Assembly (NCBI GenBank): GCA_017453865.1
Contig: JAFTEC010000132.1
Location: forward strand, 1-36,084
DNA from: Lachnospiraceae bacterium
GTDB taxonomy: Bacteria; Bacillota; Clostridia; Lachnospirales; Lachnospiraceae
Length of the DNA: 36,084 bases
Reading direction: 5' to 3'
Shown one piece after another: positions 14,510 through 22,762 of the stretch. A program made the position numbers and the translations under genes. Positions within the stretch are counted from its first letter, which is position 1, and each line of letters starts with the position of its first letter. The notes below the pieces were generated by a model that did not search any database, was not told where the DNA came from, and worked only from the letters and a program-made list of their open reading frames with translations.

Positions 14510-15349
14510 TTGAAGGTCAGGTTTGTAGGGGACAGCTGTTGTGAGTTCCCGCAGGATTTTAAGGAAAAATACGAATGTATATCCGTACCTCTGACTATTG
14601 AGGTCGGCGATCATGTAGTGATAGATGATGAAGGCTTCGATCAGAAGGATTTCCTGGAGAGAGTGGCGGCTTATCCCAAATGCCCCAGATCCTCCTGTCC
14701 TTCGCCGGAGGCATACATGAAAGCTTATGAAGGAGAGTATGACCTTCTCTTCGTGACCACGTTGTCTGCAGAGCTCTCCGGTTCCTATAACAGTGCGGTG
14801 CTCGGAAAGAAGCTCTATGAGGAGGAGCATGGAAAAAGGAATATCCACGTATTTAATTCCTGTTCCGCATCCGGCGGGGAAATGCAGGCGCTGCTGAAGG
14901 CTGCCGAATATGTGGAAGCCGGGTTTTCCTTTGAAGAGATAGTAGAGAAAACAGAGCATTTTATCAACGACGAGCTGAACACTTTTTTTGTGCTGGAGAG
15001 CCTTGAAGCCCTGAGAAAGAACGGACGCCTGTCAAGGCTTAAGACCCTGGCTGCCACAGCTCTTAATATAAAACCGGTGTGTGCCGGGGATAAGGGTACT
15101 ATTGTCCAGCTTGCACTTGCCAGAGGTATGAAGAGTGCGCTTTCCAAAATGATAGAGATATCACTTGAAAAGGTGAAAAATACGGAAGAGAGGATACTCT
15201 TCATAAACCACTGCAACTGCAGGAAGAGAGCGGAAGAGGTGCTGTCCTCCTATATCAGAAAAGCTAAATTCGCAAAAACCTATATCCTGGATACAGCGGG
15301 GATCAGTTCCCTCTATGCGGGCGACGGCGGGATCATAGTCACTCTGTAG
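14510..15349 (+). CDS. DegV-family fatty-acid-binding protein
   Basis: This 279-residue protein matches the DegV/FakB family: DSCCEFP at the N-terminus, CPRSSCPSPEAYMKAY, the TTLSAELSGSYNSA segment, the dipole segment FVLESLEALRKNGRLSRL, and a closing GDGG. DegV and FakB proteins bind a fatty acid in a cytoplasmic two-domain fold; FakB presents it to FakA kinase for phospholipid synthesis. The start is TTG 14510 after a purine-rich stretch (CAGGAAACAGG), because no earlier ATG fits the fold. No fakA-like gene is nearby. The sequence is complete. A strong promoter lies 54 nt upstream, and it ends 2 nt from the convergent DUF1294 gene with no visible terminator. Confidence 0.92.
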   Translation: MKVRFVGDSCCEFPQDFKEKYECISVPLTIEVGDHVVIDDEGFDQKDFLERVAAYPKCPRSSCPSPEAYMKAYEGEYDLLFVTTLSAELSGSYNSAVLGKKLYEEEHGKRNIHVFNSCSASGGEMQALLKAAEYVEAGFSFEEIVEKTEHFINDELNTFFVLESLEALRKNGRLSRLKTLAATALNIKPVCAGDKGTIVQLALARGMKSALSKMIEISLEKVKNTEERILFINHCNCRKRAEEVLSSYIRKAKFAKTYILDTAGISSLYAGDGGIIVTL

Positions 15350-15351
15350 CC

Positions 15352-15651
15352 TTACATAAAGCTGAAATTGTAGGGTGAAAAGAATAAAAGAAAAATAAAG
15401 GCAGCCACATACAATAAAAGAAAGAAGGGCATGCCGATAACGAATTTCAGGTGCTTCGTCTTATGATGAAATAACCGCATTCCCAGGAGGCAGCCTAAGG
15501 CTCCTCCCAGGATCGCGGGAATAAACAGGGAGAACTCACTTATACGCCAGTGGCTCCGCTCAGCCTTTCTTTTGTCGATGAACATCAGGATAAATCCCCA
15601 CAGATTAACTATAAGGAAATACGACCCGACAGCAAGGAGCATTGTTTTCAT
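15352..15651 (-). CDS. DUF1294 small membrane protein
   Basis: This 99-residue protein has the DUF1294 pattern: an N-terminal helix (LLAVGSYFLIVNLWGFILMFIDKRKA), the family signature DKRKAERSHWRISE, a Gly-rich helix (ILGGALGCLLGMRLFHHKTKH) and a final helix (GMPFFLLLYVAAFIFLLF). It should sit in the cytoplasmic membrane with three or four helices. The function is unknown. It begins 3 nt after argG on the same strand and is probably read with it, though a role in arginine metabolism is not implied. Confidence 0.88.
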   Translation of the reverse strand: MKTMLLAVGSYFLIVNLWGFILMFIDKRKAERSHWRISEFSLFIPAILGGALGCLLGMRLFHHKTKHLKFVIGMPFFLLLYVAAFIFLLFFSPYNFSFM

Positions 15652-15654
15652 GCG

Positions 15655-16887
15655 TTAGCTGTTCTTTCCTTTTTCTGCCTCATTCATCTTCATGGCACGT
15701 ACCTTTGTGGACAGCCCGAAGAGGGTGATAAAGCCCTGGGCGTCATGGTGATCATAGAGGTCGCCGGTCTTGAATGAAGCAAGGCTTTCATTATAGAGAG
15801 AATAAGGAGAAGTCTCACCGCACTTGATGATATTTCCCTTGTATAGCTTGAACTTCACCTCTCCTGTTACATATTCCTGGGTGGTCTTTATAAAGGCTGA
15901 AAGTGCTTCCCGTAAGGGTGTGAACCACTTTCCTTCATATACGAGCTGGGCCAGCTCATCGCTTAAGCTCTTCTTTACCCGGGCACACTCCCTGTCAAGG
16001 ATAAGCTCTTCAAGCTGCTCGTGTGCCGCATAAAGAATGGTTCCTCCCGGTGTTTCATATACACCGCGGCTCTTCATACCCACAACGCGGTTTTCAACTA
16101 TGTCTATGATACCCACACCGTGCTTTCCGCCAAGCTTATTCAGGGTACGGATGATGTCGGAGACCTTCATTTTCTTTCCGTTGACGGAGGTGGGAACACC
16201 TTTTTCAAAGGTCATGGTCACATATTCGGCTTCATCCGGTGCATCCTCGGGTCTTACCCCAAGCACAAGGAGATGCTTATAATTCGGCTCCTCTGAAGGA
16301 TCCTCCAGCTCAAGTCCCTCATGGCTTATGTGCCAGAGATTCCGGTCCCTGCTGTAGGACGAGTCTGCGCTGAAGGGGAGATTAATGCCATGCTGCCTGC
16401 AGTATTCGATCTCAGATTCTCTGGAATCCATTGTCCAGGCGTTGTCACGCCAGGCGGCTATGATCTTCAGGTCGGGAGCCAGAGCCTTGATACCGAGTTC
16501 GAATCTTATCTGGTCATTACCCTTTCCGGTAGCCCCGTGGCAGATTGCGGATGCATTTTCCTTGCGGGCGATCTCCACAAGCTTCTTAGCAATAAGAGGT
16601 CTTGCCATGGAGGTTCCGAGAAGATACTGGTTTTCATAAACTGCATGGGCCTGAACACAGGGGAGGATATACTCATCCGCGAATTCGTCCGTTACATCCT
16701 CGATATAGAGCTTTGAAGCACCGCAGGATTTTGCGCGTTCTTCGAGTCCGTCAAGCTCCTCCTCCTGTCCGCAGTCGATGCAGACACAGATCACTTCATA
16801 ATCATATGTTTCCTTAAGCCAGGGAATAATGGCGGTGGTATCCAGTCCGCCGGAATATGCGAGTATTACCTTTTCTTTTTTAGCCAT
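15655..16887 (-). CDS. argG: Argininosuccinate synthase
   Basis: This 410-residue enzyme joins citrulline and aspartate with ATP to make argininosuccinate, the penultimate step of arginine synthesis. The N-terminus KVILAYSGGLDTTAIIPWL contains the PP-loop ATP site SGGLDT; other family blocks are TSMARPLIAKKLVEIA, CHGATGKGNDQIRFE, DSRESEIEYC and KHGVGIIDIVENRVVGMKSRGVYETPGG (split here by its Arg/Gly turns). Length is normal and no lesion is seen. The ATG at 16887 follows GAAAGGAT on the minus strand. It is divergent from argC across a shared control region, and argH is absent from this window. Confidence 0.97.
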   Translation of the reverse strand: MAKKEKVILAYSGGLDTTAIIPWLKETYDYEVICVCIDCGQEEELDGLEERAKSCGASKLYIEDVTDEFADEYILPCVQAHAVYENQYLLGTSMARPLIAKKLVEIARKENASAICHGATGKGNDQIRFELGIKALAPDLKIIAAWRDNAWTMDSRESEIEYCRQHGINLPFSADSSYSRDRNLWHISHEGLELEDPSEEPNYKHLLVLGVRPEDAPDEAEYVTMTFEKGVPTSVNGKKMKVSDIIRTLNKLGGKHGVGIIDIVENRVVGMKSRGVYETPGGTILYAAHEQLEELILDRECARVKKSLSDELAQLVYEGKWFTPLREALSAFIKTTQEYVTGEVKFKLYKGNIIKCGETSPYSLYNESLASFKTGDLYDHHDAQGFITLFGLSTKVRAMKMNEAEKGKNS

Positions 16888-16928
16888 TTGGTTTATCCTT
16901 TCATTGTGCTGATGTCTGACGCGGTATC

Positions 16929-16957
16929 ATCATACAACTAATTTGTCCAATGCGCAA
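16929..16957 (-). promoter_or_regulatory. Promoter of argG
   Basis: On the minus strand, TTGCGC (16952-16957, 3 of 6) and TATGAT (16929-16934, 5 of 6) lie 17 nt apart. The first operator half-site (16964-16969) sits just upstream of the -35, so a bound regulator could also control this side. Confidence 0.5.
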
Positions 16958-16960
16958 GAG

Positions 16961-17053
16961 ATTTATTCACTAAATTAGAATAAATATTCACAAAAAATAG
17001 ATAAATATGCACAAATGCTTGCATAATATACAGAGATGTTGTATATTTATGCA
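16961..17053. promoter_or_regulatory. Array of five 21-bp-phased ARG-box-like sites
   Basis: Half-sites of the form TAT(T/G/A)CA begin at 16964 (TATTCA), 16985 (TATTCA), 17006 (TATGCA), 17027 (TATACA) and 17048 (TATGCA), exactly 21 bp apart. The second has a matching left arm, AGAATAAATATTCA, close to the ArgR operator pattern TGAAT-N-ATTCA; the fifth, TGTATATTTATGCA, is also near-palindromic. ArgR/AhrC hexamers are known to bind paired 18-bp boxes separated by 3 bp, which also gives a 21-bp period. The last two sites cover the argC -35 and -10, so binding should repress argC. Confidence 0.75.
17019..17047 (+). promoter_or_regulatory. Promoter of the argC operon
   Basis: TTGCAT (17019-17024, 4 of 6) and TATATT (17042-17047, 5 of 6) lie 17 nt apart, giving a start near 17054 and a leader of about 50 nt. 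Both hexamers are inside ARG-box-like sites four and five. Confidence 0.7.
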
Positions 17054-17103
17054 ACGATCGGATAAAGGCAGAGTGATATAGGAATAAAAGGAAAGGAACG
17101 AAT

Positions 17104-18144
17104 ATGATCAAAGCCGGAATAATCGGAGCAACAGGATATGCAGGAAACGAGATAGTAAGGCTTCTTCTGGGACATAAGGAGGTTGAGATAGAGTGGCTTG
17201 TATCAAAGAGCTTTGAAGGCCGGAATTACGCGGATATATACAGGAACTTTTTTGATATCCTTGATATTGACTGTCTGGGAAGCGAGCTTGACAAGCTTAT
17301 CGATAAGGTGGATGTGGTGTTCACCGCAACGCCCCAGGGATATCTTTCCTCCGTATTAAAGGAGGAAATGCTGGAAAAAGCGGTTTTCATCGACCTTTCG
17401 GCAGACTACCGTATAAAGGATGTGGAGATCTATGAAAAGTGGTATGGTATAAAGCATGCGTCACCGGAGCTTATCAAAAGATCGGTATACGGACTGTGTG
17501 AGGTAAACCGTGATGACATAAAGGGCACAAGGCTTCTCGCTAATCCGGGCTGCTTCACCACCTGCTCCATACTGACTGCCTATCCGCTCATAAAGGAAAA
17601 GCTTATAGATCCGGATACACTTATAATAAATGCCCTTTCCGGAGTATCGGGAGCAGGACGTGGAGCGAGGGTTCAGAATCTCTTCTCCGAAGTAAATGAA
17701 AGTGCAAAGGCCTACGGGGTCACTACCCACCGTCACACTCCGGAGATAGAGGAGCAGCTTTCTTATGCATACGGGGGAAGGATCACCGTGAACTTTACGC
17801 CCCATCTCGTCCCGATGAACAGAGGGATTCTTGTTACCGAAACTGCTTCCATGAAGAAGGGAGCAGATGAAGACAGCATCAGGGCTGCATACGAAAAGCA
17901 CTTTGGAAAAGAATTCTTTATCAGGCTCCTGAAGGACGGATATAATCCCGAGACCAGATTTGTGGAGGGAAGCAATTATACGGATATTGGTTTCAAGGTG
18001 GACATCAGGACAAACAGGGTAGTAATGATGGGAGCACTTGATAATCTGGTAAAGGGTGCAGCGGGACAGGCTGTGCAGAACATGAACATTATTTTCGGTT
18101 TTGATGAGACGGAGGGGCTCAGAACCCTGCCAATGGTGCCTTAA
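17104..18144 (+). CDS. argC: N-acetyl-gamma-glutamyl-phosphate reductase
   Basis: This 346-residue NADPH-dependent enzyme converts N-acetylglutamyl phosphate to the semialdehyde. The nucleotide-binding N-terminus reads AGIIGATGYAGNEIVRLL. Cys150 in NPGCFTT is the catalytic thiol, and THRHTPEIEEQ supplies the catalytic His region. The C-terminal part includes PHLVPMNRGI. Length and all key residues are normal. The ATG follows GGAAAGGAACGAAT. It is the first gene of argC-GNAT-argJ-argB-argD and is preceded by the phased operator array, so it is expected to be repressed by arginine. Confidence 0.97.
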   Translation: MIKAGIIGATGYAGNEIVRLLLGHKEVEIEWLVSKSFEGRNYADIYRNFFDILDIDCLGSELDKLIDKVDVVFTATPQGYLSSVLKEEMLEKAVFIDLSADYRIKDVEIYEKWYGIKHASPELIKRSVYGLCEVNRDDIKGTRLLANPGCFTTCSILTAYPLIKEKLIDPDTLIINALSGVSGAGRGARVQNLFSEVNESAKAYGVTTHRHTPEIEEQLSYAYGGRITVNFTPHLVPMNRGILVTETASMKKGADEDSIRAAYEKHFGKEFFIRLLKDGYNPETRFVEGSNYTDIGFKVDIRTNRVVMMGALDNLVKGAAGQAVQNMNIIFGFDETEGLRTLPMVP

Positions 18145-18146
18145 GA

Positions 18147-18599
18147 ATGAATATAAGGATAATGAAAACAGAGGACTATGAGGGAGTCCACTCCCTTTGG
18201 CTTTCAATAAAGGGCTTTTCCATAAGGAGTATAGACGACAGCCGGGAAGGTGTCGAAAGGTTTTTGCGGCGTAACCCGGACACCTCTATAGTGGCAGAGG
18301 AAAATGGCGAGATCATAGGCGCCATACTCTGCGGGCATGACGGGAGAAGAGCCACCTTCTACCATGTCTGTGTCCGTGAGGACAGGCGGAAGCAGGGAAT
18401 AGGCAAGGCTATGGTGATCATGGCAATGAATGCCTTAAAGAAGGAAAAGATAAATAAGGTTGCCCTTATTGCCTTTACGAGAAATGATGTGGGTAACGCA
18501 TTCTGGAAGAGCATTGGCTGGAAGCAGAGAACGGATCTGAATTATTATGATTTTGTTCTTAATTCCAAAAATATAGAAAGCTTTGTGGCGGCTGAGTAG
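18147..18599 (+). CDS. GNAT-family N-acetyltransferase inside the arg operon
   Basis: This 150-residue cytoplasmic protein has the GNAT fold: TSIVAEENGEIIGAILCGHDGR (beta hairpin), YHVCVREDRRKQGIGKAM with the acetyl-CoA loop RKQGIG, and a C-terminal NDVGNAFWKSIGWKQR. It resembles the YpeA type. It starts 2 nt after argC and precedes argJ, so it is almost certainly co-expressed with arginine synthesis. It could supply N-acetylglutamate if ArgJ alone cannot start the cycle, or modify another substrate. No GNAT-type ArgA signature is visible, so the assignment as N-acetylglutamate synthase is only a possibility. Confidence 0.88.
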   Translation: MNIRIMKTEDYEGVHSLWLSIKGFSIRSIDDSREGVERFLRRNPDTSIVAEENGEIIGAILCGHDGRRATFYHVCVREDRRKQGIGKAMVIMAMNALKKEKINKVALIAFTRNDVGNAFWKSIGWKQRTDLNYYDFVLNSKNIESFVAAE

Positions 18600-18674
18600 A
18601 GAACTAAGACAAGGTGCCTTTAACATTTGGACAGCAGTATACGGAAGCAGGATTTTGACGGGAGACTTAGAAGG

Positions 18675-19904
18675 ATGGATATCAAGAGGATCGAGGGCGG
18701 TGTGACCGCCGCAAAGGGTTTTAAGGCCGCCTGTACCGCGGCAGGGATAAAGTATAAGGATCGTGACGATATGGCGATGATCTTTTCAGGGGAACCCTGT
18801 GAGTGTGCGGGAGCTTTTACAAGAAATAAGGTGAAGGCTGCCTGTGTGAAATGGGACAGGAACCTTGTTTCAGCGGGAAAGAAGCTGCACGCCGTGGTCA
18901 TCAATTCGGGTATAGCAAATGCCTGTACCGGAGAAGAGGGCTACGTTTCCTGCAGAATGACCGCGGAAGCTGTGGAAGGGAGCCTTAATGTCCCTCCGGA
19001 CTCTGTTGCGGTTGCATCCACGGGAGTGATAGGTATGCAGCTCCCCGTGGAAAAGCTGGTGCAGGGTGTTAAAGACATGAGCGGAAAGCTCTCTGAAAGC
19101 AGGGCGAGCGGAACAGCTGCGTCAAAGGCCATTATGACCACGGACACCGAAAATAAGGAGGCAGCGGTCCGCTTTACGGTCGGAGGGAAAGAGGTCACTA
19201 TCGGCGGAATGTGCAAGGGCTCGGGAATGATACATCCGGATATGTGTACCATGCTTGCCTTTCTCACAACCGATGCGGCTATAGAAAGGGAGCTTTTGCA
19301 GAAGGCGGTGAGCGGGGTCATAAACGAGACCTTCAATATGATCACGGTTGACGGGGATACTTCCACCAATGATACATTTATGCTCCTATCGAACGGACTG
19401 GCCGGAAATGAGAGAATAAGCTCAGAAAATGAGGATTTTGAACGCTTTAAGGAAGCTCTGTTTATGGTCTGCAGGGAGCTAGCCCGAAGAATGGCGGCTG
19501 ACGGAGAGGGGGCAACGAAGCTCTTTGAAGCTAAGGTTGTCAATGCCCGCAGTAAGGAGGACGCAAGGACGCTTGCAAAGGCGGTGGTCGGATCAAATCT
19601 TTCAAAGGCCGCGATATTCGGCTGCGATGCGAATTTCGGCCGTTTCCTATGTGCCATGGGCTATTCCGGTGCGGATTTTGCGGAGGAGGATGTGGAGCTC
19701 TTCTTTGAAAGCGAGGCAGGAAAGCTTATGGTTTTTGACCATGGAGTGCCGCTTAACTTTGACGAGGAAAAGGCAGTAAAGATAATGAAGGCGGATGAGG
19801 TCACGGTGCTTATTGATATGAACGAGGGAACAGAGGAGGCAACTGCCTGGGGCTGCGACCTTACGTATGATTACGTGAAGATCAATGCGGATTACAGGAC
19901 CTGA
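18675..19904 (+). CDS. argJ: Ornithine/glutamate N-acetyltransferase
   Basis: ArgJ moves the acetyl group from N-acetylornithine to glutamate. From ATG 18675 the 409-residue product begins MDIKRIEGGVTAAKGFKA, the usual ArgJ opening; an in-frame TTG 48 nt upstream would add an atypical tail. Family blocks include GIANACTG, ASTGVIGMQLP, GMCKGSGMIHPDM and VDGDTSTNDT. Autocleavage normally occurs before the Thr of a PNMATML motif; here it reads PDMCTML, so Thr192 is kept but the preceding Ala is Cys191. Length and motifs otherwise indicate an active enzyme. The gene is 75 nt after the GNAT gene. Confidence 0.95.
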   Translation: MDIKRIEGGVTAAKGFKAACTAAGIKYKDRDDMAMIFSGEPCECAGAFTRNKVKAACVKWDRNLVSAGKKLHAVVINSGIANACTGEEGYVSCRMTAEAVEGSLNVPPDSVAVASTGVIGMQLPVEKLVQGVKDMSGKLSESRASGTAASKAIMTTDTENKEAAVRFTVGGKEVTIGGMCKGSGMIHPDMCTMLAFLTTDAAIERELLQKAVSGVINETFNMITVDGDTSTNDTFMLLSNGLAGNERISSENEDFERFKEALFMVCRELARRMAADGEGATKLFEAKVVNARSKEDARTLAKAVVGSNLSKAAIFGCDANFGRFLCAMGYSGADFAEEDVELFFESEAGKLMVFDHGVPLNFDEEKAVKIMKADEVTVLIDMNEGTEEATAWGCDLTYDYVKINADYRT

Positions 19905-19973
19905 GAGATCCTTCGCTAAGGATAACAATGATGCTCGTGGAAGGTACGGAAGAAGGGAGTGATTACGGAAGAT

Positions 19974-20846
19974 ATGAATGATTCTGAGATGCAGAGATTA
20001 CAGGAAAAGGCCGGGGTGCTTATCGAGGCGCTCCCCTATATACAGCAGTTTAACAGGCGGATAATCGTTGTAAAATACGGCGGCTCCGCAATGACCAGTG
20101 ACGAGCTGCGTGAAAATGTGATAAAGGACGTTACCCTTTTGAAGCTCGTGGGCTTTAAGCCGATAATAGTGCATGGCGGCGGGAAGGAAATAAGCAGCTG
20201 GGTTTCAAAGGTCGGAATGAAGAGTGAGTTTATCAACGGGCTCAGGGTTACGGATGCGGACACCATGGAGATCGCCGAAATGGTCCTTAATAAGGTGAAT
20301 AAGGATCTGGTGAGATATGTGGAATCCCTTGGAGTCAGAGCCGTGGGAGTCAGTGGAAAGGACGGAGGACTGCTGAAGGTAAAGAAGAAGTATTCCGATG
20401 GGCAGGATATCGGCTTTGTGGGAGAGATCACGGAGGTTGATCCGAAGATACTCTTCGACCTTCTGGAAAAGGACTTCCTGCCTGTGGTTGCACCTACGGG
20501 ACTGGACAGTGATTACAATACCTTCAACATAAATGCGGATGATGCGGCCTGTGCCATCGCAAAGGCCGTGAACGCGGAGAAGCTTGCCTTCCTTACGGAT
20601 ATTGAGGGCTTATATAAGGACATCAATGACAGGTCCAGCTTTATTTCGAGGATCACGGCGGATGAGGCAGAGGAGCTCTTAAACAGCGGATATATCGGCG
20701 GAGGAATGATACCGAAGCTCGGAAATTGCATAGATGCGGTAAGGAACGGGGTAAACAATGTCCATATCCTGGACGGAAGGATACTCCACTGTCTGCTTCT
20801 GGAGGTATTTACAAATAAAGGAATAGGAACGGTGATGGTAAAATGA
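19974..20846 (+). CDS. argB: Acetylglutamate kinase
   Basis: This amino-acid kinase phosphorylates N-acetylglutamate. It has VVKYGGSAM near the N-terminus, [14 protein letters not shown] for substrate and nucleotide binding, [22 protein letters not shown] and [14 protein letters not shown]. The start is uncertain: ATG 19974 gives 290 residues and a normal family N-terminus ([15 protein letters not shown]), while GTG 19959 overlaps the only good ribosome site (AAGGGAG). The C-terminus overlaps argD by the ATGA at 20843-20846, a sign of translational coupling. It is in many species the step inhibited by arginine; I see no N-terminal extension of the type linked to that in some homologues. Confidence 0.96.
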   Translation: MNDSEMQRLQEKAGVLIEALPYIQQFNRRIIVVKYGGSAMTSDELRENVIKDVTLLKLVGFKPIIVHGGGKEISSWVSKVGMKSEFINGLRVTDADTMEIAEMVLNKVNKDLVRYVESLGVRAVGVSGKDGGLLKVKKKYSDGQDIGFVGEITEVDPKILFDLLEKDFLPVVAPTGLDSDYNTFNINADDAACAIAKAVNAEKLAFLTDIEGLYKDINDRSSFISRITADEAEELLNSGYIGGGMIPKLGNCIDAVRNGVNNVHILDGRILHCLLLEVFTNKGIGTVMVK

Positions 20847-22039
20847 GCACATCTGAGGTTTATATCGAAAAAGGGGAGAAGAATCTCCTCCATACTTACA
20901 ACAGGTTTCCGATTGTTCTGGATCATGGCAAGGGCGTTTTTCTCTATGACGCCGACGGGAAGGAATACCTGGATTTTTCGGCGGGAATAGCGGTATTTGC
21001 CCTCGGGTACGGAAACGAGGTTTATAATGACGCACTTAAAAGGCAGATCGACAAGCTTATCCATACAAGCAACTTATATTACAACGCACCCGCGGTCATA
21101 GCGGCGGGTGAGCTTTGCAGGATAAGCGGCATGGACAGGGTCTTTTTCACCAACAGCGGGACGGAGGCCATAGAGGGAGCCATAAAGTCGGCGCTTAAAT
21201 ATGCCTATACAAAGAAGCCTGCAAATGATTATGAAATAATAGCCATGGAAAACAGCTTCCACGGAAGGAGCATGGGTGCGCTGTCCGTAACGGGGAATGC
21301 CCATTACAGGGAGGCCTTCGGAACAGGCATCGGACATATAAGGTTTGCGGAATTCAATAACCTTGACAGCATAAAGAATGCCATAACGGATAAGACCTGT
21401 GCGGTTATTACCGAGACACTGCAGGGAGAGGGAGGGATCCATCCCGCAGATGAAGCCTTCCTCAAGGGCTTAAGGGAGCTCTGCAATGAGAGGGATATAC
21501 TCCTTATCCTTGATGAGATCCAGTGCGGCATGGGCAGGACCGGCTATATGTTTGCCTTCGAGGAATACGGGATAAAGCCGGATATAATGACTGCCGCCAA
21601 GGCTCTGGGCTGCGGCTTCCCGGTGGGAGCCTTCCTTATGACCGAAAGGGTCGCGGAAAAGTCACTCGTTCCCGGAGACCACGGATCAACATACGGCGGA
21701 AATCCTCTGGCAGGGGCTGCGGTAATGGCCGTGCTTGACGAATACGAGGAAAAGAATATCCCGGGGCATGTAAAGGAGCTCGCTCCCTATCTCAGCGAAA
21801 AGCTGGAAAGCATAAAGACAGAATTTGATATCGTCACCGATCACAGGGGCAAGGGCTTCATGCAGGGACTGGAATTCAGCATTCCCGTGGGGGACATCAT
21901 CAGGGACTGCCAAAGGGAGGGCCTGCTTTTAATAAGTGCGGGGGCTCAGATAATACGCTTTGTTCCGCCCCTCGTGATCGAAAAAGAGCACATTGACAGG
22001 ATGTACGAAATATTAACAAAAGTATTACAAAATCGTTAA
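20843..22039 (+). CDS. argD: Acetylornithine aminotransferase
   Basis: This 398-residue class-III PLP enzyme converts N-acetylglutamate semialdehyde to N-acetylornithine. Motifs are [56 protein letters not shown] and [15 protein letters not shown] with Lys253 as the PLP Schiff-base residue. The first codon overlaps the stop of argB. It closes the plus-strand arginine operon; a T-rich stretch at 22051-22058 follows, but without a convincing hairpin. Specificity within class III cannot be proven from sequence, but the operon makes ArgD very likely. Confidence 0.96.
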   Translation: MSTSEVYIEKGEKNLLHTYNRFPIVLDHGKGVFLYDADGKEYLDFSAGIAVFALGYGNEVYNDALKRQIDKLIHTSNLYYNAPAVIAAGELCRISGMDRVFFTNSGTEAIEGAIKSALKYAYTKKPANDYEIIAMENSFHGRSMGALSVTGNAHYREAFGTGIGHIRFAEFNNLDSIKNAITDKTCAVITETLQGEGGIHPADEAFLKGLRELCNERDILLILDEIQCGMGRTGYMFAFEEYGIKPDIMTAAKALGCGFPVGAFLMTERVAEKSLVPGDHGSTYGGNPLAGAAVMAVLDEYEEKNIPGHVKELAPYLSEKLESIKTEFDIVTDHRGKGFMQGLEFSIPVGDIIRDCQREGLLLISAGAQIIRFVPPLVIEKEHIDRMYEILTKVLQNR

Positions 22040-22047
22040 ATAGCCTG

Positions 22048-22076
22048 TTGTTTTTTTTACGTCCTGAGAATATAAT
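22048..22076 (+). promoter_or_regulatory. Promoter of comEA
   Basis: TTGTTT (22048-22053, 3 of 6) and a perfect TATAAT (22071-22076) lie 17 nt apart. Transcription would start near 22083 and the leader would contain the hairpin with the ribosome site in its loop. Confidence 0.6.
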
Positions 22077-22091
22077 TACCTTACATTTGGG

Positions 22092-22117
22092 ACGCCTGGC
22101 GGAGGAAAGTCAGGTGT
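22092..22117 (+). promoter_or_regulatory. Hairpin that holds the comEA ribosome site in its loop
   Basis: ACGCCTG (22092-22098) pairs with CAGGTGT (22111-22117) over 7 bp with one G-U pair. The 12-nt loop contains GGAGG. The linear gap from GGAGG to the TTG start is 15 nt, longer than usual, and the stem ends 3 nt before the start, so folding may change translation. Confidence 0.4.
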
Positions 22118-22120
22118 AAA

Positions 22121-22762
22121 TTGAGGAAAAGAATATTTGCTGTGCTCATTTTTGCCATGATCTTCTGTTTCAGCGGATGCGGCGAAGATGAGGAGATCGT
22201 GATAAGTAACGGGGAAACCGCAGAGGACGCTCAAAAAGAGGAGCAGAGTCCGCCCACAGAGGAAGAAGCGGAAGACGCAGAAGACCCTGATAAAGCAGAG
22301 AGCTGCTTTGTCTATCTTGTCGGAGCCGTGAAGAAGCCCGGGGTTTATGAAGTGCCTTCGGGAACCCGTATTTTCAAGGTGATAGATTCCGCGGGAGGCT
22401 TCAGGGAGGATGCGGCAGCGGAAGCTCTGAACCTTGCGGCAGCGGTGACTGACGGATCCGTCATAAGGGTTCCGGACCGGCAGGAATATGAGGAAAGCCT
22501 GGGGAGTCAGGAGCCTGTGTCCGGAGCGCAGGAGGTTATGTCCGGCACCGCGGGAGCTTTTGACGGAAAAGGACTTATCAATATCAATACGGCTTCGCTT
22601 TCCGAGCTTACGGAGTTAAACGGGATCGGAGAAAGCCGCGCACAGGCCATTATCAGCTACCGGGAGGAAAACGGGGCTTTCGGAAGTGTTGATGAGATCA
22701 AGAACGTAACGGGTATCAAGGATGGTCTCTTCAATAAGATCAAGGATCAGATTACGGTTTAG
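22121..22762 (+). CDS. comEA: ComEA-like DNA-binding competence protein, lipoprotein form
   Basis: The 213-residue protein starts at TTG 22121 (MRKRIFAVLIFAMIFCFSGCG), a signal peptide with lipobox FSGC, so the protein should be lipid-anchored outside. An acidic spacer is followed by an SLBB domain at about 62-120 (CFVYLVGAVKKPGVYEV, IDSAGG, NLAAAVTDGSVIRVP) and a C-terminal helix-hairpin-helix pair (ININTASLSELTELNGIGESRAQAIISY). ComEA binds incoming double-stranded DNA at the membrane and passes it to ComEC, which lies about 6 kb downstream. Most ComEA proteins use a transmembrane anchor rather than a lipobox. It ends directly before the response regulator gene. Confidence 0.9.
   Translation: MRKRIFAVLIFAMIFCFSGCGEDEEIVISNGETAEDAQKEEQSPPTEEEAEDAEDPDKAESCFVYLVGAVKKPGVYEVPSGTRIFKVIDSAGGFREDAAAEALNLAAAVTDGSVIRVPDRQEYEESLGSQEPVSGAQEVMSGTAGAFDGKGLININTASLSELTELNGIGESRAQAIISYREENGAFGSVDEIKNVTGIKDGLFNKIKDQITV

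Noticed and set aside
22020-22058. Possible terminator after argD (T8 at 22051)
   Set aside because: The only stem before it is five A/T-rich pairs with a 17-nt loop, too weak; the T-run also forms part of the comEA promoter -35 and spacer.
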